From Microcoleus sp. bin38.metabat.b11b12b14.051 (GTDB lineage: Bacteria; Cyanobacteriota; Cyanobacteriia; Cyanobacteriales; Microcoleaceae), in contig NZ_JAAFKD010000018.1 in NCBI RefSeq assembly GCF_013299165.1, positions 1 through 64,000 on the forward strand: a DNA stretch of 64,000 nucleotides, read 5' to 3'. The notes beneath the pieces are model-generated. The model was not told where the DNA came from, did not search any database, and saw nothing but the letters and a program-made list of their open reading frames with translations. The position numbers were made by a program, and so were the translations under genes. Shown here one piece after another: positions 1 to 9,217 of this stretch. The first letter of the stretch is position 1. Every line of letters begins with the position of its first letter.

Positions 1-205
<205 letters not shown>

Positions 206-448
206 GTTGGATTGTTTTTTTTGGCTTAGAGTCAAGGTCTCAGAGTTTTGCATTTCTGCTTGCTCTTGCCCTTGACTTTTTTCTCGTTGTTTGTGATATT
301 AAGTATCAGCGATGCTTTTACTCTCAATCCTTCATTTTTTTGACGAGGTTAATAGTGCTTTAAGCTTTCAAACTATTCTTTTTTCTAGGTTCAGTTTTTC
401 TGTGCCTTAAGTCCGCGGTGTGAACCGCCTTCTCTCTGGCGCTTTATT
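206..448 (-). other. 16S rRNA leader
   Basis: This AT-rich stretch lies between the predicted rRNA promoter and the 16S 5' end. It is the expected place for the transcribed leader with antitermination and RNase III processing signals. No open reading frame is evident. I could not assign individual box A or processing stems by eye. Confidence 0.6.
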
Positions 449-477
449 AATATACTTATTTCGCAAGGGGTTGTCAA
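449..477 (-). promoter_or_regulatory. Predicted rRNA operon promoter (sigma-70 type)
   Basis: On the minus strand a perfect -35 hexamer TTGACA (472-477) is followed, after exactly 17 bases, by TATATT (449-454), one mismatch from the consensus -10. This is the strongest housekeeping promoter seen in the window and faces the 16S gene, with transcription predicted to begin near position 442. Confidence 0.8.
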
Positions 478-1071
478 GCGTTTTGCGAAAATAATTTTGA
501 GTTTTTTTGAAGGCTATACACCGTAGGGGTTTGAGCTGTTAATGGATGCTCCGGTCTCCGATCGCCCACTTTTCTTTAGGGGTTGGGGCTGCTTTTTGAC
601 CGGGAAAGGGGGTTTTTGGTAGCGGTCTGTCATGAAGGGTAGGTAGAATCCTTCAGAGGTGAAAGATGATGCGGGTTACTCAGAGGTAAGGCTTTCCTTA
701 GGGTGTGAGGCTCGATCGCCCGCTGCGCCACCAGACAGTCTCGTGATTGCTGAATCCGAGTCATATATATAAGTAGTGTCTGCATTCGCTAGACTTGACG
801 CTCAAGAAGGTTGCGTAGGTCATCGATCCGCCTGATAGATCGCCCGCGTGCAAGTCCTTGCTGCATCAATCGCCCGCGTACAAGTCCTCGCTCCCTAACA
901 AGGAACAGTTCCGACAACCCCGCTCAGGTACTATAATTCGCCTCACGGTTCGGGCCTGTGTCCAAAAGAACTCAAAGCCCAGACGCAAGATCGATCGCCC
1001 GCAACTACACTCTCGTTAATTACAGCAACCCCCACACACCTTCAGTTACCCCAGCGATCTGCCTTTGAGGC
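478..1071. other. Intergenic region between rRNA promoter and kinase gene
   Basis: No credible coding frame is seen. The stretch contains several copies of the word GATCGCCCGC and one imperfect 24-bp direct duplication at about 838-861 and 869-892. The two flanking transcription units are both on the minus strand, so this region lies downstream of the kinase gene and upstream of the rRNA promoter. Confidence 0.6.
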
Positions 1072-2991
1072 TCATCGCGAATTAGTCTCCTCAACATCTA
1101 CATCTAAAAAGTGCAAGTGAGTCTCGGACTCAGTATTGGCAGCAATCACCAAACCAGTATTTCCCCAGGGGGCGATCGCCCCTTGTGCGACGGGGCTGCT
1201 AAAATTGCCTACTTGAATCCCTTGACTGTTTAAAACGAGAATCTGCCCCGCAACATCAGCCACAACCCATCCCCAATTAGTCACACAAGCAGACACGGGC
1301 AAACTTTCAAGGGGAATTCGCGCTACCTTGAGCGGCCACAATTTCATCAACAGCACCGCCGCTTTGCCACCTTGGGGAATTCCCAGCAAAGTATAAGGCT
1401 CAGGTGTCAACAGCATCTGTCCGATGCTCGCCGACAACCGTACAGAACCCACTGGCGTGCCGCGGCGAGTGTAAACTCTAAAAATAGTTTGGGGATTTTT
1501 GGGTTCGTTGTCCGGCCAAACTGCTAAAACGTGTCGCCGATCCAAAAACATTAATTCTGGTAAATAATGTTCCGGTAACGGCACAGTCGCGATCGGCTTC
1601 AGGGCTTTTTCTCGATCGCCCGCAGCGCCTAGCGCAGCTAAAGCATAAAAACGCAGTTCCCCCGGAACAGCTACTGTCAACCAGCGGCCGTCAGAATCAA
1701 CAGCAGCTTTAAAAGCATCGGGGCCTTGCCTTAAACCAATATCAAGCAAGCACTGAGGCTCCCAAGAGCTATAGTTGAGCCAGTATAGTTTTTGCTGAGT
1801 GAGAACGCAGCAGCCACCGGCAGCAGGTAGAATGCCGCGTACGGTCTCCGGCATTAAGATAGAAGTCGGCATTTCTGCTGTAACCGGCTGTTTTCCCGGC
1901 TGACACCAAACCTTCACCTCATTACGTACAGCAGCGTAGAGATAATTTTCAGTGGCAATTAAAGCCGTCAGCGGTGCAGGAAGTATCAGCGGCTTGGGCT
2001 GCGAAGCCGAATAGCGCACAGTCCGAAGTAAATTAATAGTCGGTTTTGATGCTCTTTCATCTTCAACTTCCTGCAAAGACTCAGTTTCCGGATTCGGAGT
2101 TTTAGCGCCGCTCGTTGCCAGGTTTTCCCAAGGAACAATGCAGTCCCCCAATTGCCTGACAGCAGGATCGTACATGATCAGCCGCAGAGCTTGAGCCATT
2201 TGGGAAGCACTGGCAAAACGGCGGGCTGGCAGCTTTTCCAAGGATTTTTTGACTATTGCTTGTAAAGGTTCGGGGATGGCGTCGGGAAGTTGCAAGCGTT
2301 GATTCAGATGTGCCCATCTCAAGTCCCCGGGGGTGCCGCCGAAAGGGCGGTAGCCCATTAGCAACTCAAACAGCAGAATTCCCACTGCATATATATCTGA
2401 CATGGGGGAATAAAGACCGTAAAACCGCTCTGGGGCCATGTAAGCGGGGGAACCTACGGTAGCGTCGGGAGAAATTTCTTGGTGGAGGCGAGTTGTACCG
2501 ATTTCTGGCAGCCTGCGCGCGATACCAAAGTCAGACAGCCTGGGGGACCAACCTTTGGAGCCTAGAGTTAGGAGGATATTTTCGGGTTTGATGTCGCAGT
2601 GAACTACACCTCGGCGGTGGGCGTAGTCTAAGCCTGCTAAAAGTTCCATGACTAGCTGCAAACCTTCGAGCAGCCGCAACGGGCGGTCTTGTTTGAGCAA
2701 GTTGCGGAGGGTTCCTCCCTCGCAGTAGTCCATCACCAAGTACCTGCCTGTAGCTGTGTGTTCTAGAGCTCGGCACGTTACTATGTTGGCGTGCTGCAAG
2801 GTGATCAGAAACCACAACTCTCGCAAGAATTCGCTCGTTGGGGCTTTTTGATGGCTGAGTTCTTTGAGAGCAACCAGTTGGCTGGTAAGACGGGAGTCCT
2901 TAGCTGGACTTTCTCGAACGCTGGCACAAAAGACTCGACCAAATTGCCCTTGTCCGACTAGCCCTAAAATGCGGTACTTAGAATGTTGCAT
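1072..2991 (-). CDS. Serine/threonine protein kinase with C-terminal beta-propeller-like region (SpkG-like)
   Basis: Eukaryotic-type kinase domain spans roughly residues 5-275: glycine loop VGQGQFGRV, catalytic lysine in VALKEL, HCDIKPEN catalytic loop, DFG, and AYMAPE. The remaining ~350 residues lack transmembrane segments and look like irregular beta-repeat (propeller-like) sequence. I start at the ATG at 2991 because homology to kinase N-termini begins there; an upstream in-frame start at 3057 adds 22 atypical residues. It is divergent from the 3087 gene. Its proximity to slr0148/slr0149-like genes suggests the SpkG position of the Synechocystis PAP cluster; substrates are unknown. Confidence 0.88.
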   Translation of the reverse strand: MQHSKYRILGLVGQGQFGRVFCASVRESPAKDSRLTSQLVALKELSHQKAPTSEFLRELWFLITLQHANIVTCRALEHTATGRYLVMDYCEGGTLRNLLKQDRPLRLLEGLQLVMELLAGLDYAHRRGVVHCDIKPENILLTLGSKGWSPRLSDFGIARRLPEIGTTRLHQEISPDATVGSPAYMAPERFYGLYSPMSDIYAVGILLFELLMGYRPFGGTPGDLRWAHLNQRLQLPDAIPEPLQAIVKKSLEKLPARRFASASQMAQALRLIMYDPAVRQLGDCIVPWENLATSGAKTPNPETESLQEVEDERASKPTINLLRTVRYSASQPKPLILPAPLTALIATENYLYAAVRNEVKVWCQPGKQPVTAEMPTSILMPETVRGILPAAGGCCVLTQQKLYWLNYSSWEPQCLLDIGLRQGPDAFKAAVDSDGRWLTVAVPGELRFYALAALGAAGDREKALKPIATVPLPEHYLPELMFLDRRHVLAVWPDNEPKNPQTIFRVYTRRGTPVGSVRLSASIGQMLLTPEPYTLLGIPQGGKAAVLLMKLWPLKVARIPLESLPVSACVTNWGWVVADVAGQILVLNSQGIQVGNFSSPVAQGAIAPWGNTGLVIAANTESETHLHFLDVDVEETNSR

Positions 2992-3086
2992 CAGTCTAAT
3001 TATAGGAAATGCTTGAGCTAGTATTAAAATATGTAAAGAATTCTGACAAAAATTCAATTTTTTGAATCGATCGCCAGGTACAGCCT

Positions 3087-3395
3087 ATGTTATCTCAGGT
3101 TCACTCTCAGCCTCGCACGAGCGATCGCACCGTCGCACCTACTAAAATCCTAGAGTTTCGGAGTCAATATCAATCTTGCCGGATTCGGGTGCCGGATCTG
3201 GAACTACCTGTGGCTGCTATTTTAGTCGATCGCGAGTATTACAGTTTTTTCAAGGCTGTCCAAGAACCCTCTAAGGTTTTAGCCATCGTGGCAAAGCTGG
3301 GGAATCGGGGCGACTCAACAGCGATTACCAAAACAGCTAGCGGTTATGCAATCTGGGTTCTAGAACCCGAAGCCGACGCCCTGAAGCCATCTTAA
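3087..3395 (+). CDS. Conserved cyanobacterial hypothetical protein (102 aa)
   Basis: A small soluble protein with a basic, disordered first ~20 residues and a compact mixed alpha/beta remainder (YYSFFKAV, KVLAIVAKLG, YAIWVLEPEA). No catalytic motif or membrane segment is visible and I do not recognise a named family. It is divergent from the kinase gene, with less than 100 bp between the two starts, so they probably share a regulatory region. It lies 87 bp before the 2Fe-2S protein gene on the same strand and may be co-transcribed with it. Confidence 0.7.
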   Translation: MLSQVHSQPRTSDRTVAPTKILEFRSQYQSCRIRVPDLELPVAAILVDREYYSFFKAVQEPSKVLAIVAKLGNRGDSTAITKTASGYAIWVLEPEADALKPS

Positions 3396-3482
3396 CTTTT
3401 TTGAGTGAAGACCGAAAATTGTTTTAGCTCTCAAAATCTCACGCTTGCTAGCATATAGAACTCGACAAAATGAAAAATCAAT

Positions 3483-3965
3483 ATGGTTAAAATTATTAGA
3501 CTAGATCCAATTGCTGAAGAAATGGCAGTGGAAACCCGATCGAATATCCTGGCTGCTTTACTTTCCAAAGACTTAGACGTTCTTAAAGAATGCGGCGGGC
3601 GGGGAATGTGTGCTACCTGCCACGTTTACATTAAAGAGGGTATGCAAGGCTTGTCGGACATGAACCGCCGGGAGAGGAGGACGCTCGAAGTCATTACTAC
3701 AGCTAAAGCCAATTCGCGACTTGCTTGTCAGGCTCAAATCATGGGCGAGGGTGTGGTTGTACAGATACCTGCGGGGATGTACATTAATGCTATTGAAAAT
3801 GTAGAAGCTCTGATTGGCCGTCGGGCGCAGCAAGATTTGTTGCACCCAATTACGGGTCAAGTGGTTGTGGAATCGGGAAAGTTGATCACTCGTTCGATCG
3901 TTACACAGCTTAATGAAACCCGCTTCCAAGTAGGACAGTATTTAGTTCGGACTAAAGAAGCTTGA
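3483..3965 (+). CDS. 2Fe-2S ferredoxin-domain protein (Slr0148-like)
   Basis: A ferredoxin fold occupies about residues 1-98, with cluster ligands C37, C43, C46 and C82. The CX5CX2C spacing is adrenodoxin/putidaredoxin-like, not the CX4CX2C spacing of photosynthetic PetF. A ~60-residue C-terminal extension without cysteine follows. Probably a soluble electron carrier or redox sensor. The next gene (4078) encodes a phycobiliprotein-like protein, the same order as slr0148-slr0149 in the Synechocystis photosystem II assembly cluster. The start ATG is the first in frame. Confidence 0.88.
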   Translation: MVKIIRLDPIAEEMAVETRSNILAALLSKDLDVLKECGGRGMCATCHVYIKEGMQGLSDMNRRERRTLEVITTAKANSRLACQAQIMGEGVVVQIPAGMYINAIENVEALIGRRAQQDLLHPITGQVVVESGKLITRSIVTQLNETRFQVGQYLVRTKEA

Positions 3966-4077
3966 ACTATCAACGCCAATTATTAATATAGTTGCGGATG
4001 GGGGGATGGGGCGCCAATTCAGTTAAAACTTGATATGTTGGATTTGAACTGATTGTTGCCCAAAAGAAAAAAGTCAT

Positions 4078-4548
4078 ATGTTGAGCCAACTTGCACGTTT
4101 GAGCACGGAAGCAGACGGACGCTACGCCACCGCTGACGAGCTCCAATTTTTGAAAGACTATTTTCAGTCTTTGAATCACCGGATAAGTGCTTATAAAAAA
4201 CTTCAAGCCTCTGAAAAAGAAATTATTCGGCAAGTAGAAGCACAAATGCAATCTCTAGATCCGAGTTTATTTCGCCGCGGCTCTCAAGATGTGACGGCTA
4301 AGTGGCGCGTCGATGCTGTGCGCGTGTTGAGGCATTCGGCGACAGCACTGTTAATTAATGATACTGAACGGTTGCGCGATCGGCTGCTGCTTTGGTTTCA
4401 AACTATTTTAGGCGCTTTTCAAGCTCGAAATAGTTCTGCCGTAACCTACGATGTGATGAAAAAGGTACTCAAACAATATCTGACTGCTGAAGAAGTCAGC
4501 CTATTTTTTCCAATTCTCGACATCAACCGCACTGTACTCGGCAAATAA
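4078..4548 (+). CDS. Phycobiliprotein-like globin without chromophore site (Slr0149-like)
   Basis: The 156-residue all-helical sequence has the phycobilisome-protein pattern: N-terminal EADGRYATADELQFLKDYF resembling allophycocyanin helices X/Y, then a globin-like core with RVDAVRVLRHSATALLIND. There is no cysteine at all, so it cannot bind bilin covalently through the usual thioether. Length matches allophycocyanin subunits (~160 aa). Located 112 bp downstream of the 2Fe-2S gene, same strand. By analogy with the PAP cluster it probably helps photosystem II assembly and is not an antenna subunit; this role is inferred from position. Confidence 0.78.
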   Translation: MLSQLARLSTEADGRYATADELQFLKDYFQSLNHRISAYKKLQASEKEIIRQVEAQMQSLDPSLFRRGSQDVTAKWRVDAVRVLRHSATALLINDTERLRDRLLLWFQTILGAFQARNSSAVTYDVMKKVLKQYLTAEEVSLFFPILDINRTVLGK

Positions 4549-4658
4549 TCGACGAGGATGTGATACCATTCGAGATTTTTGACGGGAATGACTGATTGTA
4601 TCCAAGGTTGGAACAGGGGGCGACAGTTAGTAGATTATTTTGGGGAACTGGTATCATC

Positions 4659-5825
4659 TTAACGGTGATAAATTGTGCCGTTAGGAAGAATCGCTCCCAT
4701 CAATTTCGCTCCTCTCAAATCTGCCTCGCCCAGAATGGCTCCGCGGAGGTTGGCTCCTGTCAAGTCAGCTTTCCGCAAGTTGGCTTTACTCAGGTTAGCT
4801 TTGCTCAAGTCAATTTCATGTAGGCAAGAATTAGAAAGGTTGGCATTGATCAGGTAAGCCCCGCTCAAGTTAGCTTTGCTGAGGTTAGCGCCGCTCAAGT
4901 TAGCTTCCATCAGATAAGCACCGCTCAAGTTAGCTTCGGTTAATAATGCCTCCGCCATGTTGATTCCCGTTAAAAGTTTGCGGCTCAAGTCTACACCACC
5001 CAAATCTGCCCCGCTGAGGTTGACACCGCTTAAGTGGCAGCCATTCAAACTAATCTTTCTGAGGTAGGTTTTGCTCAGGTCTGCTTTGCACAAATTAGCT
5101 CTGTCCAAGCAAGCTTCGCTGAGGTCTGATTCGCTCAAACACGCGCCGTTTAAATAGGCTTGATTGAGGTTAGCTCGCCTGAGGTTAGCTTTCAACAAGT
5201 TGGCTTTGCTGATGTTGGTTTTCGTTAAGTTGGCTCCGGCTAGGTTGGCTTTAGACAATTCGGCGCCGATAAGCTGTGCTTCGGTCAAGTCTGCGTCTTT
5301 GAGATTCGCTAGAGTCAAGTCTGCATATTTCAAGTTTGCCCCGCTGAGATTGGCTTTAATCAGATAGGCTTTACTGAGATTTGTCTCGCCCAGATCGGCT
5401 TTGGTAAGGTTGGCGGTGCTCATGTCTGCTCCGATGAGATTTGCCTTGAAGAGAATGGCTCCAGTTAGGTTAGCCCAGTTAAGGTGAGATCCGGCTAGGT
5501 TGGCGTCTGTGAGATTGGCTGCTGTGAGATTGGCTCCGCTGAGACTGGCTGCCATCAGGTTGGCGCCGGTCAGATTTGCTCCGCTGAGGTCTGCTTTGCT
5601 GAGATTTGCTCGACTCAGATGGGCTTTGGTGAGGTCGGCTTGACTGAGGTTGGCGCCGATTAAGTAGGGTCGGTGCTGGTGCTCGTTGAGGTTTGCTAAA
5701 CGTAGAGTTGGGGCATCGCTGGAACGGTATAAATCGATCGGACTCAACACAATGCCGCGCAGGTTTGCCTGTCTAAAGTCTCTTTCGCCTGCTGCATATC
5801 GATTTAGAAGTTCATTGGCGTCCAT
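4659..5825 (-). CDS. Pentapeptide-repeat protein
   Basis: After a ~25-residue head (DANELLNRYAAGERDF) nearly the whole 388 residues consist of A(D/N)LXX pentapeptides (ANLSGANLTGANL type), about 65-70 consecutive units with one interruption near residues 30-45. Such proteins form a right-handed quadrilateral beta-helix; most cyanobacterial members have no known function. No signal peptide or membrane segment. It lies between the two halves of the PAP-like gene set, convergent with the 4078 gene. Antisense frames over it are composition artefacts of the repeat. Confidence 0.93.
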   Translation of the reverse strand: MDANELLNRYAAGERDFRQANLRGIVLSPIDLYRSSDAPTLRLANLNEHQHRPYLIGANLSQADLTKAHLSRANLSKADLSGANLTGANLMAASLSGANLTAANLTDANLAGSHLNWANLTGAILFKANLIGADMSTANLTKADLGETNLSKAYLIKANLSGANLKYADLTLANLKDADLTEAQLIGAELSKANLAGANLTKTNISKANLLKANLRRANLNQAYLNGACLSESDLSEACLDRANLCKADLSKTYLRKISLNGCHLSGVNLSGADLGGVDLSRKLLTGINMAEALLTEANLSGAYLMEANLSGANLSKANLSGAYLINANLSNSCLHEIDLSKANLSKANLRKADLTGANLRGAILGEADLRGAKLMGAILPNGTIYHR

Positions 5826-6219
5826 TAAGTTCGAGCAAAAAGTTTGAAGTTGTGATATTTTTATATTTTTGGGAGTTACTCTGGTAAGTTAAGAATTTTA
5901 GAGCTGCGAGTTTCGATTTTTTTATAGCTAAAACCCTTTTAAAAACTGGTAGCTTTTTGATAATTTAACTCACTATTTTGATAGTATGGTAGCTGTAATG
6001 GTTGCGGGACAATCTATCTGATACCTGTATTCCAAAAAATTAACTTTAGGCCTGTGTTCCCGACCATAGGCGTAATCATACCATGTCCGCTCAATTCCGG
6101 GCAATTTGCATAGGTTTGTAGTGAGAACTAAAGTCCTCAGTGCCAAATAATTTTATTATTATAGTCGTTTTCTTTCGACAGGTTCTGTCATTTCCGTCTA
6201 AAATTTAAAATCAAGAATG
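5826..6219. other. Intergenic region upstream of pentapeptide gene
   Basis: AT-rich sequence of ~390 bp with no plausible coding frame. It must contain the promoter of the pentapeptide gene on the minus strand, but I see no convincing -35/-10 pair. Confidence 0.5.
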
Positions 6220-6258
6220 GTTTGACAGCTATTAACAACATATTAATAGCTGTCAAAC
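6220..6258 (-). terminator. Perfect 16-bp inverted repeat, probable terminator
   Basis: Arms at 6220-6235 and 6243-6258 are perfectly complementary around a 7-base loop and begin only three bases after the stop codon of the V4R gene at 6262. The sequence after the stem on the minus strand is AT-rich but lacks an uninterrupted T-run, so it could instead be an mRNA 3'-stabilising hairpin. Confidence 0.65.
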
Positions 6259-6261
6259 AAC

Positions 6262-6924
6262 TCAACTTTTTTGGCAAAGTTGACTGAGAATCGCTTCGTG
6301 ATCTTGTCCTTCTTCGACCAGAGAATCTGCTAGTTGGAGGCGATCGCGCAGCCCTAAAATAAAGCGGTTGCAGTCGGCACCCAAGGATTCGCAGGACGTT
6401 TGGATGCAGTGCAGTTCTCGACCTGTAAGCTGACTGAAGAAGGAACTTAAGATGCCTGCTTCTAGAAAACAGGCGGGTCGCTTCGATTTTGGAGCTGTTT
6501 TAGCAAACAGAGAGTTGCCAATTTTTACTATTAAAAATCCCTGGTCGGAGTGGCTGGGGTCAAAATCAAATGTACCCCAGCCGTGAGTTTTCCAGCACTG
6601 TTGCAAAGACTGAAGAAATTCTACCATTTCCATTTCGGAAACTGGCTGACCGTAGTATTCGCTGACTTCTTCACAAAAACGCACGTAGAAGTTTTTCCCC
6701 CACCAGCGACCGCAGTTGAAAAGCACGAGGCGGGATGCTTGGCCGGTTTCTTGTTCTAAACCGATATAAATGGCTTGAATAAGGGTTTCTGGCAGTGCTA
6801 TGAGCCGATCGCCCCGGCGGTTTTCCAGCAGACCTAGTTCGAGGTCGCCTCGGACGTAGGCATCGCTGGCAAAGTAGTTTCCAGGGAGTCGGGGCTGTTT
6901 GAGCAAGTCGGCAATATTAATCAT
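6262..6924 (-). CDS. V4R-domain protein (Slr0147-like)
   Basis: A 220-residue soluble protein whose C-terminal half has the V4R (4-vinyl reductase) pattern, ending with the ESLGADCNRFILGL motif near residues 180-195. V4R domains bind small hydrophobic ligands; related cyanobacterial proteins have been linked to chlorophyll or tetrapyrrole handling. It shares architecture with the 233-residue protein encoded at 8227-8928, suggesting an ancient duplication. It is the last gene of a minus-strand run (8928 to 6262) and is followed by a strong hairpin. No clear Shine-Dalgarno precedes the ATG. Confidence 0.8.
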   Translation of the reverse strand: MINIADLLKQPRLPGNYFASDAYVRGDLELGLLENRRGDRLIALPETLIQAIYIGLEQETGQASRLVLFNCGRWWGKNFYVRFCEEVSEYYGQPVSEMEMVEFLQSLQQCWKTHGWGTFDFDPSHSDQGFLIVKIGNSLFAKTAPKSKRPACFLEAGILSSFFSQLTGRELHCIQTSCESLGADCNRFILGLRDRLQLADSLVEEGQDHEAILSQLCQKS

Positions 6925-7160
6925 CGGTAATCGTTAATCGGGAATTGGGATGTTGAAGGAAGAAGGAAGTTTGGCAACGAGCGAGGTACGGGATGTAACG
7001 GATAGAAAAAAAATGTAAATTCTAGTCGTTCTTCTAGATGATTGGTAATTGGTAATTTCCCAAAAAATAGCGGTATGGGTTAATTTGAAAATGATATTTT
7101 TAGTGATAACTCATAATTTACCTTGTCTAAATTACCACTTTTTTGATTAATTACCCTTGC

Positions 7161-7634
7161 CTATTCTTGAGCATTGCTGTCAACAATCATGGACTTTGCT
7201 TGGTCTAAAAATGGTTGCAATATAGCCCTAGCTTGCTCCGAAAGCAATTCTTTTAAACGAGTTTCCAGCAGAGTGCAAACAGTTGCTTCGACTTTTTGAG
7301 TTTGGTGGGCTTCGACTATGCCAGAAACCCAGTCTTGGAGTCGCTGTTCTAGAAAATTTAGATCGTTGAGCAGCATCGCCATAGCGCAGTACCGCAAGAC
7401 TAATACCCAGTGTTTGAGCGATCGTTCTAAGGTTTCTTCTTTTTGGTTAGGGAAGCTTTCTTGTAGCTTATTGGCTACTGGTTGGAAGATGGTTGCTTCC
7501 TTCTCTCGCAAAAATTCGTAAATTTTCAAGCGCTGGGCAAGGGTTGCAGCTTGACGCTTAAAAGCTATGATTTCTTCGCCTTTTAGAAAGCGGGTTTCTG
7601 CCTGATCCAGCAGCGCCTCAATCTCAGGGTGCAT
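7161..7634 (-). CDS. Phycobiliprotein-like globin (Slr0146-like)
   Basis: A helical protein of 157 residues, similar in length and pattern to the protein encoded at 4078-4548 (RSLKHWVLVLRYCAMAMLLNDLNFLEQRL aligns with its core helices), so the two are probably distant paralogues. Its few cysteines do not sit in a recognisable bilin-attachment context. It lies in the same-strand run with the two V4R genes and the small acidic protein, the gene content of slr0144-slr0147. A ~160-bp heptamer array separates it from the upstream gene. Confidence 0.68.
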   Translation of the reverse strand: MHPEIEALLDQAETRFLKGEEIIAFKRQAATLAQRLKIYEFLREKEATIFQPVANKLQESFPNQKEETLERSLKHWVLVLRYCAMAMLLNDLNFLEQRLQDWVSGIVEAHQTQKVEATVCTLLETRLKELLSEQARAILQPFLDQAKSMIVDSNAQE

Positions 7635-7654
7635 GATTTTAACTAATTGGTAAT

Positions 7655-7815
7655 TGATAAAAGGAAGGAAGGAAGAAGGAAGAAGGAAGAAGGAAGAAGG
7701 AAGATGGTAGATGGAAGATGGTAGATGGAAGATGGTAGATTGTAGAAGAAAGAAGGAAGATGATAGAACGAAGATGGTAGAACGAAGATAGTAGATGGTA
7801 GATGGAAGAAGGAAG
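7655..7815. repeat. Heptanucleotide array (AGGAAGA / GATGGTA variants) inside an operon
   Basis: About 160 bp of purine-rich sequence with a 7-base period: AGGAAGA units near the start, then GATGGTA, GATGGAA and GAACGAA variants. It occupies most of the gap between the 7865 and 7161 genes of a minus-strand operon. Minus-strand frames through it are low-complexity and not real proteins. Confidence 0.9.
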
Positions 7816-7864
7816 AAAGAGGATGAGAGACAGCCCTATTTTTTGTTTTGGATTTCCACAAAAA

Positions 7865-8131
7865 TTAGAAGAGGTCAAATAAATCGTCAATAGTGACTTC
7901 TGCTGGTTCAGAAATAGAAATTGCTGGCAAGGGTGGCGGTAGGGGTAAGGCGCCCACTTCGGGAATTCCTTCCCAAGAAATAGCTTGAAAAAAGTCTGCT
8001 ACTGGCCGGGTTAAAGTCAGCACTTGACTGTGGGTTGAGCCATTTTCGGTTTCTAAAGGTTTTCCCAGCCAATTATAGTAACCAAAGAAGTCTTGGACAG
8101 ACTTGTCCAACCATGAAGTTTGACTTTTCAT
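7865..8131 (-). CDS. Small conserved protein with acidic C-terminal tail (Slr0145-like position)
   Basis: 88 residues: a tryptophan/aromatic N-terminal half (WLDKSVQDFFGYYNWLGKP) followed by a proline-rich linker and an acidic end VTIDDLFDLF. It has a good Shine-Dalgarno (AGGAAG four bases before ATG). No known domain recognised. Its place directly after the first V4R gene and before the phycobiliprotein-like gene corresponds to slr0145 in the Synechocystis PAP operon. The acidic aromatic tail could be a docking motif; that is speculation. Confidence 0.72.
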   Translation of the reverse strand: MKSQTSWLDKSVQDFFGYYNWLGKPLETENGSTHSQVLTLTRPVADFFQAISWEGIPEVGALPLPPPLPAISISEPAEVTIDDLFDLF

Positions 8132-8226
8132 CTTTCTTCCTGCCTGGAGAACCCCACGATTGAGTTTCGCACTGGCGAAATTAGTGGGAGGAAAGGCAGG
8201 GCAGGGGATGTGCCTTTCCAGGTTGT

Positions 8227-8928
8227 TTATCGCAATATTTCACCGTGTTGCAGTCGATTTTGAATATCGCGGGCGTTGGCACCTTCGTTGAGCCAAAATG
8301 CTGCTGCATCAATTTTATCTGGGTTGCCGAGGAGGAATTTACAATAGGTTTCTCCCATCGAATAACATTGGAGTTCTATACAACTCAGAGGCTTTTTGAC
8401 TAGAGCTCCGAAGAAACCGGCGAACAATCCGGCGTATAGGTGACAAACTGGTTTACCTACATCGCCTAAGGTACGAGCAACTGCTGAGTCAAAGAGGTTG
8501 ATGAAGATGCAGCCGTGTTTGCGATCGCTCATGTCAACTTCCCAGCGTCCCCAACCTTGAGCAGTGAAAGGCCACCACCAAGTTTCTAGCAGAAACATCA
8601 GATTCGACTGGCGAATGTTCTGGCTGAATTCGGCGCTAAACCATTTTTGAAAGAATTCGGAATCTTGCAGCCCCCACTGGCAACCAATAGTATACATGAT
8701 GACAGAGGAAGCCGGGCCTACTTCTTCTTCGAGTCCCTCCACCAAACCGATAATGAAGTCTTCGCTGGTAAAAATGTTGCGCGACTCATTCCAGTCCTTA
8801 ATTGTACCAATCTGGCGATCGAAGGCAAAAAAGTCCTGAAACCTATAATGGTTGTGACTTTTAGGATACTTTTGCTTCAGTAGCGATTCGCTGCCGACGG
8901 AGATTTCTTTTTGGGCGGTAGAGACCAT
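8227..8928 (-). CDS. V4R-domain protein (Slr0144-like)
   Basis: A 233-residue soluble protein with a V4R domain in its C-terminal ~120 residues, including the CIELQCYSMGETYCKFLLG signature. I start at the ATG at 8928, which is preceded by AGGAG ten bases upstream and gives the same length as relatives; the longer frame to 9087 adds 53 residues of different composition. First gene of the minus-strand run 8928-6262 and likely the operon promoter-proximal gene. V4R proteins bind small molecules; in Synechocystis this gene opens the photosystem II assembly cluster. Confidence 0.82.
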   Translation of the reverse strand: MVSTAQKEISVGSESLLKQKYPKSHNHYRFQDFFAFDRQIGTIKDWNESRNIFTSEDFIIGLVEGLEEEVGPASSVIMYTIGCQWGLQDSEFFQKWFSAEFSQNIRQSNLMFLLETWWWPFTAQGWGRWEVDMSDRKHGCIFINLFDSAVARTLGDVGKPVCHLYAGLFAGFFGALVKKPLSCIELQCYSMGETYCKFLLGNPDKIDAAAFWLNEGANARDIQNRLQHGEILR

Positions 8929-9217
8929 TGGCGGGTTACTCCTATTTTGTGTAGTTTGCGGAAAATTAGGTTCACATAGAACAAATAGACCGGCCTGTGT
9001 ATTCAATTTAACGTCATTTTTCTGAATGCAGGCACAGAGATATTTTTTTTCTTCTATATAAAAAATGCCCGTTTTACAGCCCTCCATTAGGGCGATGGTT
9101 GGGACTTCTACCTAGGGACAACAGCTATCTGACTGCTGGCGAAAGTGGGTATAACGTTAAACGACTATGTGTTATCGTTTTGTGCAAGCTGTCCACTATA
9201 TATATAGGGCATATGGG

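Noticed and set aside
4675..5367. Plus-strand frames across the pentapeptide gene
   Set aside because: Antisense to a strongly periodic coding sequence; the repeat keeps other frames open.
7639..7890. Minus-strand frames of Ser/Leu/His repeats
   Set aside because: Translation of the purine-rich heptamer array between two operon genes.
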